Assembly: GCF_020520425.1 (NCBI RefSeq)
Contig: NC_079487.1
Coordinates: 106,426,141-106,490,140, forward strand
Reading direction: 5' to 3'
Length of the DNA: 64,000 nt
Source of the DNA: Spinacia oleracea
Lineage: Eukaryota; Streptophyta; Magnoliopsida; Caryophyllales; Amaranthaceae
Positions 1 to 12,440 of the stretch are shown here, one piece after another. Positions within the stretch are counted from its first letter, which is position 1; each line of letters begins with the position of its first letter. A model generated the notes under the pieces. It did not search any database, had not been told where the DNA came from, and saw only the letters and a program-made list of their open reading frames with translations. The position numbers were made by a program, and so were the translations under genes.

Positions 1-166
1 ACATGGAAACGACAATTTATCCACGTTGTCTCTTTTCTTACCTTCCGATCAAAATAAATAATCAACGACCCAGTATTTTCCAAATTAATTGGTCCCCCCC
101 TCCCTCTATTCAAAAGAAAAGAAAGAAAATTAAAATTCCCAATTTAATTTCGGCGGCTTCCTTTAA

Positions 167-174
167 TATATAAA
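167..174 (+). promoter_or_regulatory. TATA box of the KNOX gene
   Basis: A TATATAAA core lies about 210 bases before the start codon at 387, after a C/T-rich tract. A transcript starting near position 200 would have a roughly 185-base, CT-rich 5' leader. The placement is by motif only. Confidence 0.5.
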
Positions 175-386
175 TAAATAAATTATCATCATCTTCCCTC
201 TAAATAAATAAAAAATCAATCTTTCTTCTCTCCCACCATTTTCCCGACCATTTTTCTCTCTCCTCTTTCACAAACTCTCTTCTTCTTCACCATATATTAT
301 ACAATTACATTTATTTTTATTCATGGACCGTCTCTTATAAATATTAATCTTTCCCTCCTTTTTTTTTATTTCTTGAAACAAAAAAA

Positions 387-3300
387 ATGGCGTACCATCA
401 CAACCACCACCTCTCACAAGCGGAAATGGCAGCGCAATTCGCCGGAGAACAAACTCATTCACCAAACCACCACCAACAACAGCTCCAACACCATCAAAGA
501 CAACTCCAACACCACCAGCCAAACTGGCTAACCTCCGCTATCCTCGGCTCATCCGCCGGTGCCGGCGAAGGAGGGAGTAACTTCTTTAAAATCCACTCGG
601 TAGACGACTCGGGAGCGATGTCGGCAATTCCGTCACAACCTGGCGAGTTGACTCACAATGAGGAGGCCGGGAAGCCAGAGATCGGAGACGGTGAAGTCTC
701 CGGTAGCGGAGGAAACAGCGGTGGAGGAGATAGAGGGGGAGAACAACAACAACAGCAGCAACAGCAGGTGAATTGGCAGAATGCGAAGTTTAAGGCGGAG
801 GTATTAGGGCATCCGCTTTACGAGCAGCTGTTGTCGGCGCATGTAGCGTGTTTGAGGATCGCAACTCCGGTGGACCAGTTGCCGAGGATTGACGCACAGC
901 TTGCTCAGTCGCAAAACGTCGTGGCTAAGTATTCTGCGCTTGGGAATGGTCACAATTTGGTTGGTGATGATAAGGAGTTGGACCAATTCATGGTATATTA
1001 TTCTTATTTTCCCTTAATTTTTGGTTAATTGTGATTTAATTGAATTATTTTTGGGTTAGGTTGAAGAGTGTGAGATTAGATGATGATCTTTTCAAAATTT
1101 ATAATCTAATTTGATAAGAATGGTGTTTGGTTTAATTGTTAGGTTTTTTTTTTTTTTTTTGTTGATTAAAGAAGTACAGGATTTTAAATGGGGTCATGAT
1201 TGACTTGATGGTTAATTTTGAGATTCTTGAGGAAAAGCCACTAGTTATTTGATTTTTTTTTTTTTTGAAAATTAAGGTTTTAAATGTGTTTTTCTGGTGG
1301 TGTTAGTTGATTGCGTGGGATAAGATTGCGGACATCTGGACCTCCGTAATGAAGAGAGGTGACGGATTTTGTTGGATACTTGGTACAGTATGATTTTTGT
1401 CTGGGTCCATGGAAGACGCAAAGACGTGTTTAACGTTTGTACGAGTAATATAGGAGTGAGGATATGAACTTGAGACCTAATACGCCTACGACATTTGTTG
1501 TCATTGTAGATATTTTTATAATTTGGTTGGGGGGTGGCATGTTGATTGAATTGAAACAAAGCTTAAATTATTTCAAAAAAGGGTTTTAGGAGTTTGGGAT
1601 TTTATTGAATTCAATATTAGGAGAGAAGAAGGTGGGTTGCTTTTTGGCATTTAGCAATTTTAGCTTAGCGCTTTGCATTTGTTTTTTACCTCTTCCCAAT
1701 GGGAGTTCTGTAATTTCAGCCTTTTGGAAGGAAGATAGATACAAAGATTCTTCCAATGTCAACTTTCTATGGGAAGAATAAGCAAATTGGTTTTCTTCTT
1801 TTTTGTTTAAGTGTCCTAAATTTGCATGTATTCCTCAAACTTGTACAGTTGTATGCTGGTTTTGCATTATTCTAATTTCTAATTGTACCACAATCTTCAA
1901 GTTTTTTTTTGTATGTCTCTAATCGAAAACTTCTAATTCTATGTCTAATCACCATAAAAATGATATTAATGTTTCTTCTTTTCCAGAACCCTTGACAAAA
2001 GATTTAGTGGCATCTTTTTTGGTTAGGTGTGAAATTTTACTTGTTTTTTTTGAGTTGGAGAAAGTATATCTTCTGGTGTAAAGAACATTGCCTCTCATGG
2101 AATATTAAGCCGAGTATTTCCAAGAATGCCAACCAATAGGATGAGATATAATTCCTAATAATAATGCTCTAGTGTATACTACCAGTTGAGTTCATGATTT
2201 GCCAAATCTCGATGTCAATGATCATTGTTCTTGTTTACAACACTTGGAAAATGTTACGGCAAAGTGAAGTGGGCGTGAGTACTGAGTACTGTGATTAGTA
2301 TAGCCATTTTATCTAGTTCATGATATGACATTTTGTGGGGTGTGGTTTATAAATCTTCAAACCTTATTTATTATGCTTAGGGAGAGTTTGAGTGGAATTA
2401 ATAAGGATGGATGCAATGCTACTACTAGAAACATGGACACAAATTTCACTTGACTGTTTTGGGAATGAGCTTTGATCATGATGACGCTGAGGAAAAATTT
2501 GAAAGTGGCATATACTTTCTATTTGGGTGGGAAACATGTCATGGTGGCATGGAACTTTTTTTCATGCCAGCCTTATTTGGTTAATCTACCAAGTACACAA
2601 CTTTGCAAATTGATGTTCGTCGTGTGTAAAAGGTTGTCAAATTCCAATCAATCGCTAGATGTATTAACGTTTATGCTTGGGTTTGTTTTACTCACAATTG
2701 GGAAAGGGAAAAAAATGCATACTACAGAACTAATTATGCTGACAGAGTACATCAGTAAGCTCTACACCATGTATAGAAGAAACTGTTTCATACTTCATGT
2801 CATTTTGTTCCTCTCAAATCAATCTCGACAGATTAAATTTCAGTCACTTTACCGAGTTAGAAGCTGTGTTTTCGTACCCCAGAATATTATCTTGCCAATT
2901 CCAAAATCTTAAATACTATCTTAAATTTATGTGCTTTCTAGTATCTTCTTGATTCATATTCAAAGATTTGTCCTTGTGATCTTTCTGGCTATTTTTACCA
3001 GTTTTGCAACCACCTTATCCTTCTCTATGGAAAGTGGAAACACAACCTTGGATTGCTTTGGTGGTTGAACTGGCATAGCAGTTAATACTACTGTATTAGA
3101 GGATGTTTTCTGATAGCCGATATCTTACTTGTTTTTTTCTTGCTTGACAATGTAGACACATTACGTTCTGTTGCTGTGTTCCTTTAAAGAACAACTACAA
3201 CAACATGTTCGAGTACATGCAATGGAAGCTGTGATGGCATGCTGGGAAATTGAACAGTCTCTACAAAGCTTGACAGGTGCATATAGCTGTCCAATTCATC

Positions 3301-4715
3301 TTAAAACCTATGTGTAACTGTGATCAAGCAGTTGAATCAACTTGAGTTTCATGTTTGTGTTAGTCTGGTTTGGACCTCTGGTTTGTCAATTCCTGCAACC
3401 GGTGAATTTTGGGAGTAACCAAGTGGAATTGAAAATTGTTTTATATCGACATTCCAAATGATGTTACCCTTGTCTTTTTAAGGCATTTAAGGGTGAACTT
3501 ATTGCCTCTGTTAAAATTAACCATTTTTAGTTGTCTCGTATATACAGCAATTTGTTTGAATTTTCTTTTTGTCATTCTTTTGGGCTATGAAATCTGTACA
3601 ACTTTCTATACAAATGAGAGGAGGAATAGGTAGTTGTTCAATTTGTTGATGGCATACTGATGTTGGCACTTTGCTGTTCTGAGTGCAGGAGTCTCTCCAG
3701 GTGAAGGCACAGGGGCAACTATGTCTGATGACGAAGATGATCCAATAGACAGTGAAAGTAACTTGTTCGATGGAGGTTTGGATGGTGGAGACACCATGGG
3801 ATTTGGACCTCTCATCCCAACTGAGAGTGAGCGGTCACTGATGGAGCGTGTGAGGCAAGAGCTAAAGCACGAGCTTAAACAGGTAAGCCACATTGTTGCA
3901 CATATTTTCCGGGGTAAGAATTAAGCAATTTCAAGTTCAAGTCACTGATATCTTTGCCTTTGTTTCCTTAAAAGGGCTACAAGGACAAAATTGTGGATAT
4001 AAGAGAAGAAATCTTGCGTAAAAGAAGAGCCGGGAAGCTACCTGGTGACACCACCTCTGTCTTAAAGGCTTGGTGGCAATCACATTCTAAGTGGCCATAT
4101 CCAACAGTAAGTTATCTGGGACCTAAAAAGTTTGTACTCCTATATTTTATGATAACATTATTTATGATCTGTAGTTTCATGTATGCTAGCAGTTACTAGG
4201 AATTTGGATTTGATTAAGATGTATTGCTACTTGAGGACTTGTAGAATCATATTTTGTCGTTACCTTTACATAAGTCTATCTTTAATGCAAAAAATCTCGG
4301 TATTGAACGGGGAACCCCTATTCTGGCCAGTTTGTCCATTGAGCAGATTCATTGTGATTTCTGAGTAGAGAAATTCTACTAATATATGTTGCTTTTATAT
4401 ACTTTGACGTAAATAGACATATATGTCTATATGTGCATACAGAAAAAATAATGCATTACTGTAGTGTGCATGATATGTTGGGTTTAGTAGGTGGCCCATG
4501 TTTTTGTTGGACCTCTATCCACTCAATTTCTGCAATGTAGGGAACAAAAGTACTCATCTTAATAATATTCGCAGGAGGAAGACAAGGCGAGGTTGGTACA
4601 GGAGACAGGCCTGCAGCTAAAGCAGATCAACAATTGGTTCATCAATCAAAGGAAGAGGAACTGGCATAGTAATCCTTCAAGTTCTACTGCATTAAAGAGT
4701 AAGCGCAAAAGGTAA
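387..4715 (+). CDS. KNAT3: Class II KNOX homeodomain transcription factor (KNAT3/4/5 type), complete
   Basis: Nuclear TALE-class homeodomain protein that binds DNA, usually as a heterodimer with BELL proteins; class II members act in differentiation and secondary-wall programmes. Exons by splice signals and phase: 387-992, 3156-3276, 3689-3882, 3975-4106, 4575-4715, giving 397 residues. The N-terminus is rich in His, Gln and Gly and has an eight-Gln run near residue 120. KNOX1 spans about residues 135-176, KNOX2 about 194-243 (across intron 1), ELK about 299-320 and the homeodomain about 321-383, with the three-residue PYP insertion and [11 protein letters not shown] helix 3. The acidic MSDDEDD stretch and [15 protein letters not shown] linker are typical of KNAT3. 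Intron 1 is about 2.2 kb. The start is the first ATG after the TATA box. A GT at 4712 could be used as a donor for a 3' intron; joined to the AG at 4840 it would still end in Lys-Arg-stop. KNAT3 versus KNAT4/5 is not settled. Confidence 0.95.
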
Positions 4716-5576
4716 ATTTGATTTATTTCTAATCCCTCTTCTTTAATTAGCCTTGTTCTCGACTTTCAGTTGGAGTGTAACCGGAAATACATAATTTCAA
4801 CAGGTAAAACCGTGGCAATTGTTTCATGTAGATGAAGAACACCGCTGGAAAAGCTTCTGATATCTTTTGTGCCGTTTTTAACATAATTCTATGGTACTGT
4901 GGCATTGGATCATGGGACAACTTTTTGTGATTTGAAGGAGTGGGAGAAACACTGCTAATGAAAGTGGCAAAGGAATCCATAGATGCCGCTTGAAGGTGCA
5001 TATGGATGGGTAGAGGATGAATGGCCCTATATACCGACATGGGTAATACCCGTATCAGTAGGAAGATCTGCAGAATGACAGGAATATGTATATCTCAGTG
5101 AAATGCAGTAAGAGTCACCATATTATGGTGACTTCTATATTTTTGTAACCTTTATATATATAGTCATTTGAATTAAAACACTTATGAAGGTGTGGATGTA
5201 CAGATTAAGCAGTTTGTTTTCGTTTTCACTTATAGTAGTGCAATTACCAAAACGTTTTAATCTTGATAAGATATACTTGGTATTGTAGTAGTATGAACTA
5301 TGAAGTTGTAGCAAAACCCAGTAATTGCTATGTCTTGAAAGCATAACTTGTAATTAAAGTTTATATTTTCAACTACAAGTCTCCGAAGTCCGAACTACTA
5401 CTATCACATGCAGTGATGCAGATTGCAGATGATCGAGGAAATTGCGTTGCGGTGAGGGGGATTTGGCGACAGACTAATTTAATTGTTAGGCTGTGACGCC
5501 CGTGAGAAAGGAAATTGAGCGAGGTGAATTTTTATCGATCATTGTATATACTTAATACTTGGTATAATATATTTAC
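4716..5576 (+). other. 3' flank of the KNOX gene
   Basis: Non-coding, AT-rich. The first 600 bases or so are the probable 3' UTR, containing a possible 3'-UTR intron (GT at 4712 to AG near 4840). No clear polyadenylation site could be fixed and no other gene is visible. Confidence 0.5.
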
Positions 5577-5705
5577 AGATGTCATTAGTGATTGCAAAAA
5601 TATGATTGAGAATAACGAGTGGTACTGGTAGGTGGTGCGGTCATTGAGCATTGATATCTATATTAGTGAAGCTAATCGGATTGCAGATTGCCTCGTTAAT
5701 CAATG
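5577..5705 (+). pseudogene. LINE RNase H-domain remnant
   Basis: Reading from the GAT at 5577, the frame gives DVISDCKNMIENN and, after one in-frame TAG, SIDIYISEANRIADCLVNQ followed by TGA. The spacing of an SDC motif and a later EANRIADCL motif is that of the plant RVT_3-type RNase H found at the C-terminus of non-LTR retrotransposons. It is a short dead fragment; no reverse transcriptase lies beside it. Confidence 0.6.
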
Positions 5706-7475
5706 ACGGATCATCAATATGTCTTTGGCCCCCTGCGAAAATTTTAATAGTGTAATTTTTAGTTATGCTCCTCCTAAAATTTTAATATAATTATATAAAT
5801 TATCTACTATGTTTCTTAATTTTTCTAATGGTCCCATCGTAAAATTGTTTAAGATGGTCATTAATCAACATTATTAATCCGTTAAATCAACTGACTTTGT
5901 GCCATCTTCTCGTTCCTGATATTTTTTTGCATGATGATGGTTATTTTATTGTTAAAGAGTTTTTCGCATCGTATTTCTATGCAAAACGCCAAAACATAAT
6001 CATATAAAAATTAAGTAGTAAATGATCATACATTCATACTGATACAACCCATGAGTCGATATTTTAGGATTAAGAAGATTTTGAAATAAGCTAGTAAAAT
6101 AACTGAAAACGAACTATCTTTACCCTCCGGCAGAAAAACTACGTGTGACCGTTGTTTAATACTCCGTACAAGATATAAGCTTCTCAGGAAAACGGGCCAT
6201 ACTTACACATAATAAAAATCACCTCAAAAATAAGGACCAAAAGTTGGATGAGTTCTACTTCTTCCCCAACAAACTCTTGGATACGCCACATTAAGTGCAT
6301 CATCTTTCCTTTAACCAAACGTACTTAAGCCTCCGCGTCTATAGAAACCGACCCAAACGTACTGTTATCAAAACCTACCTATATTTTGCCAATTTCTTAA
6401 ATTGTTCTCTAATTAATACCTTTCTCACGGAGTATTAATCAACATAATATTATATATATATACATACACATCACATAATAACCAAATCTGATTAGATTGC
6501 CAAAAAAAAAACCAAATCTGATTAGGATTAGAATTAAAATTAAAATTAGACTAGAATTGGTGTATAAGTTGACATAAGTAAACTACTTTCCTAATACTTC
6601 TTCGATTTGTTTCTTAACATATGCATCATATCTACTTTTCACACTATTTAATTACTACCTAGATAAAATTTGTATTTTAAATTGTTATTTTACGTTAATC
6701 TCAATACATACTTTAAAAATATCTAATTTTTATTAAAGATATTTCATATTAATGGTTAAAGGTAGCATATAAATAGCATAGAAACTCCAAACAATGCAAT
6801 CTATGATATGGGGAAATAAAGAACTTGATTAGCTAATACATTGTCTAAGATATATTACCATAGTATGGAACATATCTATCTAACTTATTAGCTAAACAGC
6901 TACTCTTTTAAGGAATACTCCGTAACAAAGGCCCGTTTAGAATCGTTGTCTTTTTCAATATTTTGATTTTTGTTGTTCTTCCTAATTCACACGGTCTTGC
7001 TTTTAGTTTTATCAATAAATCCCACAAAAAAGTTTGAAAATTTGGCTATTTTCTATGTAAAAGATCATAATACTAAACGGGCCTATTAAGTTTTTGTATG
7101 CTACTTCATTATACACTACTACGTATAATTTACATCATAACACGTAGTGGAATAGCCCAACAAAATTACTCAATAGATTGTAGGGCCGTCTTAAACTTTT
7201 TGGTGGCCCATGGGCGGAACAATCAATTGGAGCCGTATAGGATATAGTATATATCTAAACTCTAAAATTATGTAGTAAAAAAATAATTTGATCGTATATG
7301 TATATTTTTATTATATAATAAATCATTGGGTTTTCACTTCCTAATACTACTCCATATCTAATTACACTAGCTTAGCAAAGAAATTTAACCCAATTGACAA
7401 GATCTGAAGGCTTGAACACTTTCGATCCTGGATCATTAAGCTTGAATTCTAATATTTCATAAGAAAAATGACAAT
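5706..7475. other. AT-rich intergenic spacer
   Basis: No credible ORF, RNA gene or clear terminal-repeat element seen. There are short direct repeats (AACCAAATCTGATTAG twice near 6480-6525) and TA-rich tracts near 6450-6475. Confidence 0.5.
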
Positions 7476-7480
7476 ATAAC

Positions 7481-7905
7481 TGTTCCGGTGTTGTAAAGAT
7501 GGAAACAATGGGCTTCGAATGAAGGCCCTTTTGTATGTGTTGAAGATCTTGCTTGTTTGAATGAGTGGAGTCCGAATTCACCTGCACAAGAGCAAAGTCA
7601 CTAGCCTCGGGGGTGTTTCCGAGGAAAGCCCCTCCGATGCCTAAGTAAGAATGATGCTCGGATTCTAGAGAGAAGTTCTCTAGAAGAGTAGTCTTAAGGC
7701 GGTAAATTGGACGTACCTTGAGGTGTGAGCCTTGGCGGCCTATTTATAGTGTTTGCATAATAAATGCCCATAGGTCACTTATTGTTATTGGGCCTTGGGC
7801 CTTAATGGATGGCTGAATAGCCATTGGTAGGTTTGATGTTGTTGTTTAGAGCCATTGGGCTTTGGACTTAGTGGCCCAAGTGAGAATCAATTGGGAGCCC
7901 AAACA
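7481..7905 (-). repeat. 3' LTR of the Tat element
   Basis: 425 bp, TG...CA ends, identical by eye over its whole length to the copy at 18643-19067. In element orientation this is the 3' LTR. Preceded on the plus strand by the target duplication ATAAC. Confidence 0.95.
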
Positions 7906-7925
7906 ACATGCCCCCCAGACCCGGT
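7906..7925 (-). other. Polypurine tract of the Tat element
   Basis: Read on the minus strand, a G-rich run (GGGTCTGGGGGGCATG) sits directly before the 3' LTR, where plus-strand DNA synthesis would be primed. Assigned by position and composition. Confidence 0.6.
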
Positions 7926-8082
7926 CCATTTAGAATTAAATGGGTGGGTTTCCAGCTGTCAGAAGTCCGAAAGTTCCCTCTCTTTTTTGAAAAGAGATGA
8001 TTTGCATTGATGACAAGTGTTGGGAGTTGTATCGTGTCGTGGAGATCGTGGGTTGAGGAAGTTGATGCGCCCCTTTTCTTTT

Positions 8083-8090
8083 CTATAAAT
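8083..8090 (+). promoter_or_regulatory. TATA box of the antisense gene inside the Tat element
   Basis: CTATAAAT lies about 180 bases inside the element from the 3' LTR and about 255 bases before the ATG at 8347, after a pyrimidine-rich stretch. It faces right, opposite to gag-pol, so the antisense gene seems to have its own promoter. No experimental support. Confidence 0.5.
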
Positions 8091-8346
8091 ACTGGGTGCT
8101 TTGCTCTCTTTGAACTTTTTATTCCTTCTTTCAAACCCATTCTCTCTCTAAATTCCGGCGATCGCAGTGCAATTTGCTTCTTCAGATCTACGAAATTCGG
8201 CCAACTTTAGACTTCGGGAACTTGTGTTGTTCGTTTTATCGGCGAATTCCGCTTCGGAAAAAGGTAATTTGTTTCTGAATTCTCCTTTTTCTCTTCGTTT
8301 TTCCTTCTACCCCTCAATCTCAACCCTAGACCGAGAATTCGCGGCC

Positions 8347-11300
8347 ATGGCAAAGAATAGGGGCAAGAGCAAGTTCGTCGTTGATTCCTCTAGTGAGAGG
8401 GAGAACGTGCCTTCGGGAAGGTTACCGAAAACTTCGAGGGGTCGGCCTTCGGAGAGGCCGGTGGAGAGGCGTTCGACTGGTTGGGATGCTTCAAAAGATG
8501 ACGTTGTTGGCGGGTCTAGCGTGTCTGAACGCGCAACTTCTGGTAGGAAAGCTGGCTCTTCGGGTGTGCGCCGCTCTTACCCTGAGTTTCCAGTTCATTG
8601 GACTGAAGCTGATCCGCAGGGCAAGTATGCCCCGATTCTGCATGAGACCACTAAGATCGATGGTCCCTTGGAAAAATCGGTCAGTGGTGACTGGTTGGTG
8701 GAGGCGAAGCTGGGGAACTACCATCGGAGAGCCGAAGAGTTATACGGAATCCAGCACGCCTTGGGGTACTGGTGCGAGCTTCCCGACCAGGAGCGTCCTC
8801 GGGTGACTCATCCGCCGAGGGGGTTCATCTCTGTGTATACTCATCATTTGGAGAACGGTCTCCGCTTTCCTTTGGATCCCTTCGTTTCCGAGCTCCTGGT
8901 GTCGTACAACATCAGTTTGGCCCAGCTTACCCCCAAATCTATGAGGCACATCATCGGATTTAGATGGGTGTGCGATTTTATTAACTTTCCATGCTCTGTT
9001 GCCGTGTTTCGGGATCTGCACGATCTGTCTTTCAACCATGCCTCCAAGGGAGATGGGTATGGTTGGTGGACCATCATCAACAAAAGATCCCGAAGGAAGG
9101 GGGAGCCGAACTACATTACGGCCTACCCTTACCTCAGCTCTGATCATAATTGGAAGACGGAGTGGTTGTTTGTTCGTGTGCCGACAGATCCGAAGCATCC
9201 ACATTTTTACCGCCCTCCGAAGTGGTTTGTGACTCCTGATCCTGATATGCGAAGCGTGGCTGCTCCGGATCGGAACCATCACCACTACGTGGATCTCCTC
9301 CAGTGGTTTTTGGCTCGGGAGGACAACTACAAACTGCCGTCCAACTGGCTCCCGAACCTCAACTATATCTTGCGGGAGGACATTCTTGCTGTTGCCGGTC
9401 TCAGTAGGATTTTTGACAGGGGTAGGTGTCTTTCGGCTGGGACCGTGCTTTAGTAAGTTTGTCCTCCTCCTTTTTGTTTCGTTTTATTGACTTTGCTTTG
9501 TGCTTCGTTTCTGCAGAGTACGGCTTTAGCTGCGTTGATCCTGTGGTCTTGGGCATTTCTTTGGATCTGAAGACCATTCACGACTCGGCCCCTGATTACA
9601 AGTTCGGGAAGGAAAATCCTCGTAATCCTCGCTTGAAGGATTACGTGCTGTCTCCGTCGGGTGTCGCTCGGATATCTGAAGTTCGAGCTGATCCGTGGGA
9701 TTCTGCCTCTTCTCCCGAAGTTGTTCCGGTGAAAGTCGTGCTCCCTGATTTGAGGACAACCTCGGATCCGGTGAGTGTTTCTATATCTCGAAGTCTTTTG
9801 TTTGTCTTTCTTTCTGGTTGGCCGTCGGCTAACGTCTTGGTCCTGGACCATCTTTTTAGGGTCCTGGGACTGACGCTGTGCCGCGTGCCGTTCCTTCGGT
9901 TTCATCTCCGGCTCGGATAGATATCTCTTTATCTAGGAACCGGGTACTTCGCGTTTTTTCTTTATTCCTTCCTTTGTCTTCTTTTACATTTATTGACCCT
10001 TGGTCTCCTCTGTTTAGGATCAGCGCAAAAGGAAGGGCAGCACTCTTTTGAGGCCTTCTGCGCATCCGAAGAAAGCGAAAGCTTCTCAGTCTTCGGAGAA
10101 GGTATTTGTTCTGACTTGGAGCCTTTGTGATCCGTTCTCTCTTTTTCTGAAACTGACCTTTGAGCGTTTGCCCTGTAGGAAGAAGTTTCGGAAGTCATGC
10201 CTCCTCCAAAAAATCTCCTTCACTTCATGCCCTTGCCAGGGCAGAAGTTGAAGAGTGTGGTGGTTGCGGAACCGCCGCCCGTGGACCAACCGTTGGCCGA
10301 GGAAGATACCATCCCCTCTCCGCTGAAGCCGTCTGCTGCTTTGGGGATCGAGATCCAGGATATAACCAAGGTGATGGAGGCAATTGAAGCCGACCTTGTT
10401 CCTGGCTCGGATGTCCCTACTGTGGCCGAGCGGAAGGAAGAATCTGCTGACGTTTCTCTCGCAAGGGAGAGAAGTCCAGATAAGGAGATGGTGGATCTCA
10501 CCGAGGCTCACATGGAGGTTCCCGAAGCTGAGAAGGAGGTCCCTTCTGCTGAGAAGGAGCAACCCGAGCAGGGTCTGACGAGGAAGAGGCGCCACTCGAC
10601 CTTGGGCTCTACTTCGACCTCGGCCCTGGATAGACTGATCCACGCTGACCCTTGCTCGGATGTTCCGCTGAAACGGATCCCCGAGGAGGTAAGGGAGGCG
10701 ATGACTCGCTATGCTAGGGCTCCGGTTTTGGGGGAGAACCCCATGGCTCACGTGGGATCTTTGGTGGGTCCCGAAGCTGCACGGGAGAATCTTCTTCGGG
10801 CCAACCCGCAGTGGAGGGTCCCTGGAGCTGAGGAGAGGAACCCAGCTATGATGGCTCAGTATTATCTGAATGAGGTAAGTGTTGGAAATTTTGTTTTGAG
10901 TTCCGTTTTTGGTTTGTTGTTTTCTTCTTTCCTCATCTTTTCTTGTCTTTTCTTCTTTCCCAGGCTGTTTTCTGGTCCTCGTTCGCTTCCGAGTGTAGCT
11001 CGGTTGAGGAGAGGCAGTTGAGGAGGTATCAGGAGGCTTATGCTCGTGATATCCCTGTCTTGGACCAGAAGGCTGGGCAGCTCATGGCCGAGATGGTGGA
11101 CCTCAAGCTACTGTACCTTCAGTACAGTCGTGAGGCTAGGGAATCGGCTGAGCAGATCGGGGCCGAAGTTGGGAAGCTTACTTTCCGAGTCGAGGAGGAT
11201 GCTGAAAAGATAGCCTCCTTCGACAAGGAGAGGAAAGAAATGGCTGCCAAGTTTGCGAGCGAACTTGAAGAAAAAGACAGTCTTCTCAAGGAGATGACGT

Positions 11301-11764
11301 CTAAATTTGAGGCGGCCATTAAGCAGAGCCAGGAAGCGGAGGCGAGGCTTGTTCAGTTTGTTAAGAATCGGGAGATTGTTCAGAACCAAGCTGACAAGGT
11401 CCCCGTTCTCCAGCTGAAGATCCGAGAGAAGGATGCTGCCATTCGGAAACTGGAGCAAGAGAGAGTTGACCTCTACACTGCTGATCAGTGTAGGGAGCAA
11501 TACTGGAATGGCATCCTGGGCGCTCGGCGGATGTTCGCGAAGCATATGCCTCATTTCCCTTGGAATGAGAAGGTTCCGCTCTGGATGAGGGCCCAGGATC
11601 ACTTGGTGGAGTGCCAGGCCGATCGGGACGAAGCTGAAGCTGAACGCCAAGCTGCTCTTGCAGAGGCTCGGGCCCAGAAGGCGACTTCCGAAGGTGATAC
11701 TACTGCTGGGGGTTCTTCGAAGGATGCTCCCCTGGGGGATGCTCCTGAGACTCCCAAGAGTTAG
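8347..11764 (+). CDS. Spliced antisense extra ORF of the Tat element (putative gypsy-type transposon domain protein)
   Basis: Six exons join without a stop: 8347-9421, 9517-9770, 9860-9943, 10018-10101, 10179-10874, 10964-11764, giving about 997 residues. All introns are short (74-95 bp), begin GT and end AG after pyrimidine tracts. About residues 175-345 resemble the plant family I know as the putative gypsy type transposon domain (Pfam Transposase_28), with LTPKSMRHIIGFRW and GWWTIINKRSRRKGEPNY. The middle is rich in Pro, Lys and Glu. Exon 6 encodes a long heptad-like coiled coil (about residues 745-900) and a short Ala/Glu-rich tail. ATG 8347 was chosen because it begins the MAKNRGKSK start I associate with this family; an in-frame ATG at 8167 would add 60 residues. 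Function is unknown. It runs opposite to gag-pol and ends about 1.05 kb from the gag-pol stop. An AATAAA follows at 11995. Confidence 0.8.
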
Positions 11765-11994
11765 GGATTCGGGCAGTCGTCTTCTTCAGAGTCGGTCGGT
11801 TCCAGTTGAGGACTTCCGAACATGTGCTTGCCTTTCCCCCTTTTGCCTCGGCGCTGCGTTGTACTCATTTCTTTTTGCTTTCTTAGTACTTCGGTAGGCC
11901 GGTATTGTCTGTTGATGGCTGCCGATTTTAACTGTTTCATTTTGTTTTCAATTTTTGAGGTTTTTCAATGTATTTGTACTTCCCCCAAATATTG

Positions 11995-12000
11995 AATAAA
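11995..12000 (+). terminator. Possible poly(A) signal of the antisense gene
   Basis: AATAAA about 230 bases after the stop codon at 11764, in a T/A-rich 3' region. It fits the end of the plus-strand transcript before the tandem array. Confidence 0.45.
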
Positions 12001-12049
12001 AAATGAATGTTTGTTACTTGGCTGCTTCTTTTCAACTTGTTCTTTCGCA

Positions 12050-12440
12050 ATTTTAGGTCTTTAAATCCGTAGATTTCTCGAGCTCCTCTTTCTGTAGACT
12101 TGCTGAAAACCTTTTGATCTTGCGAGCTCTTTAAATCCGTAGATCGGTTAAGAGACTTTTTAACTTTTGCGAGTTCTTCAAATCCGTAGATCTGCTAAGA
12201 GACTCTTTGACTTTGTGAGTTCTTCAAATCCGTAGATCTGCTAAGAGACTCTTTAATTTTGCGAGTTCTTCAAATCCGTAGATCTGCTAAGAGACTCTTT
12301 AGTTTTGCGAGTTCTTCAAATCCGTAGATCTGCTAAGAGACTCTTTAGTTTTGCGAGTTCTTCAAATCCGTAGATCTGCTAAGAGACTCTTTAGTTTCCA
12401 GACTCTTCAAATCCGTCGATCTGCTCAGAGGTTTGGATTG
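12050..12440. repeat. 46-bp tandem array inside the Tat element
   Basis: About eight copies of a 46-bp unit, with core CTTCAAATCCGTAGATCTGC followed by TAAGAGACTCTTT. Unit starts fall at about 12122, 12169, 12215, 12261, 12307 and 12353. The central copies are nearly identical and the outer ones decay. It lies between the antisense gene's 3' end and the gag-pol stop. The core contains a short palindrome. Confidence 0.9.

Noticed and set aside
8740-9285. Minus-strand ORFs opposite the antisense gene
   Set aside because: Shadows: the plus-strand frame has consistent splice sites and domain similarity; the minus ones have none.
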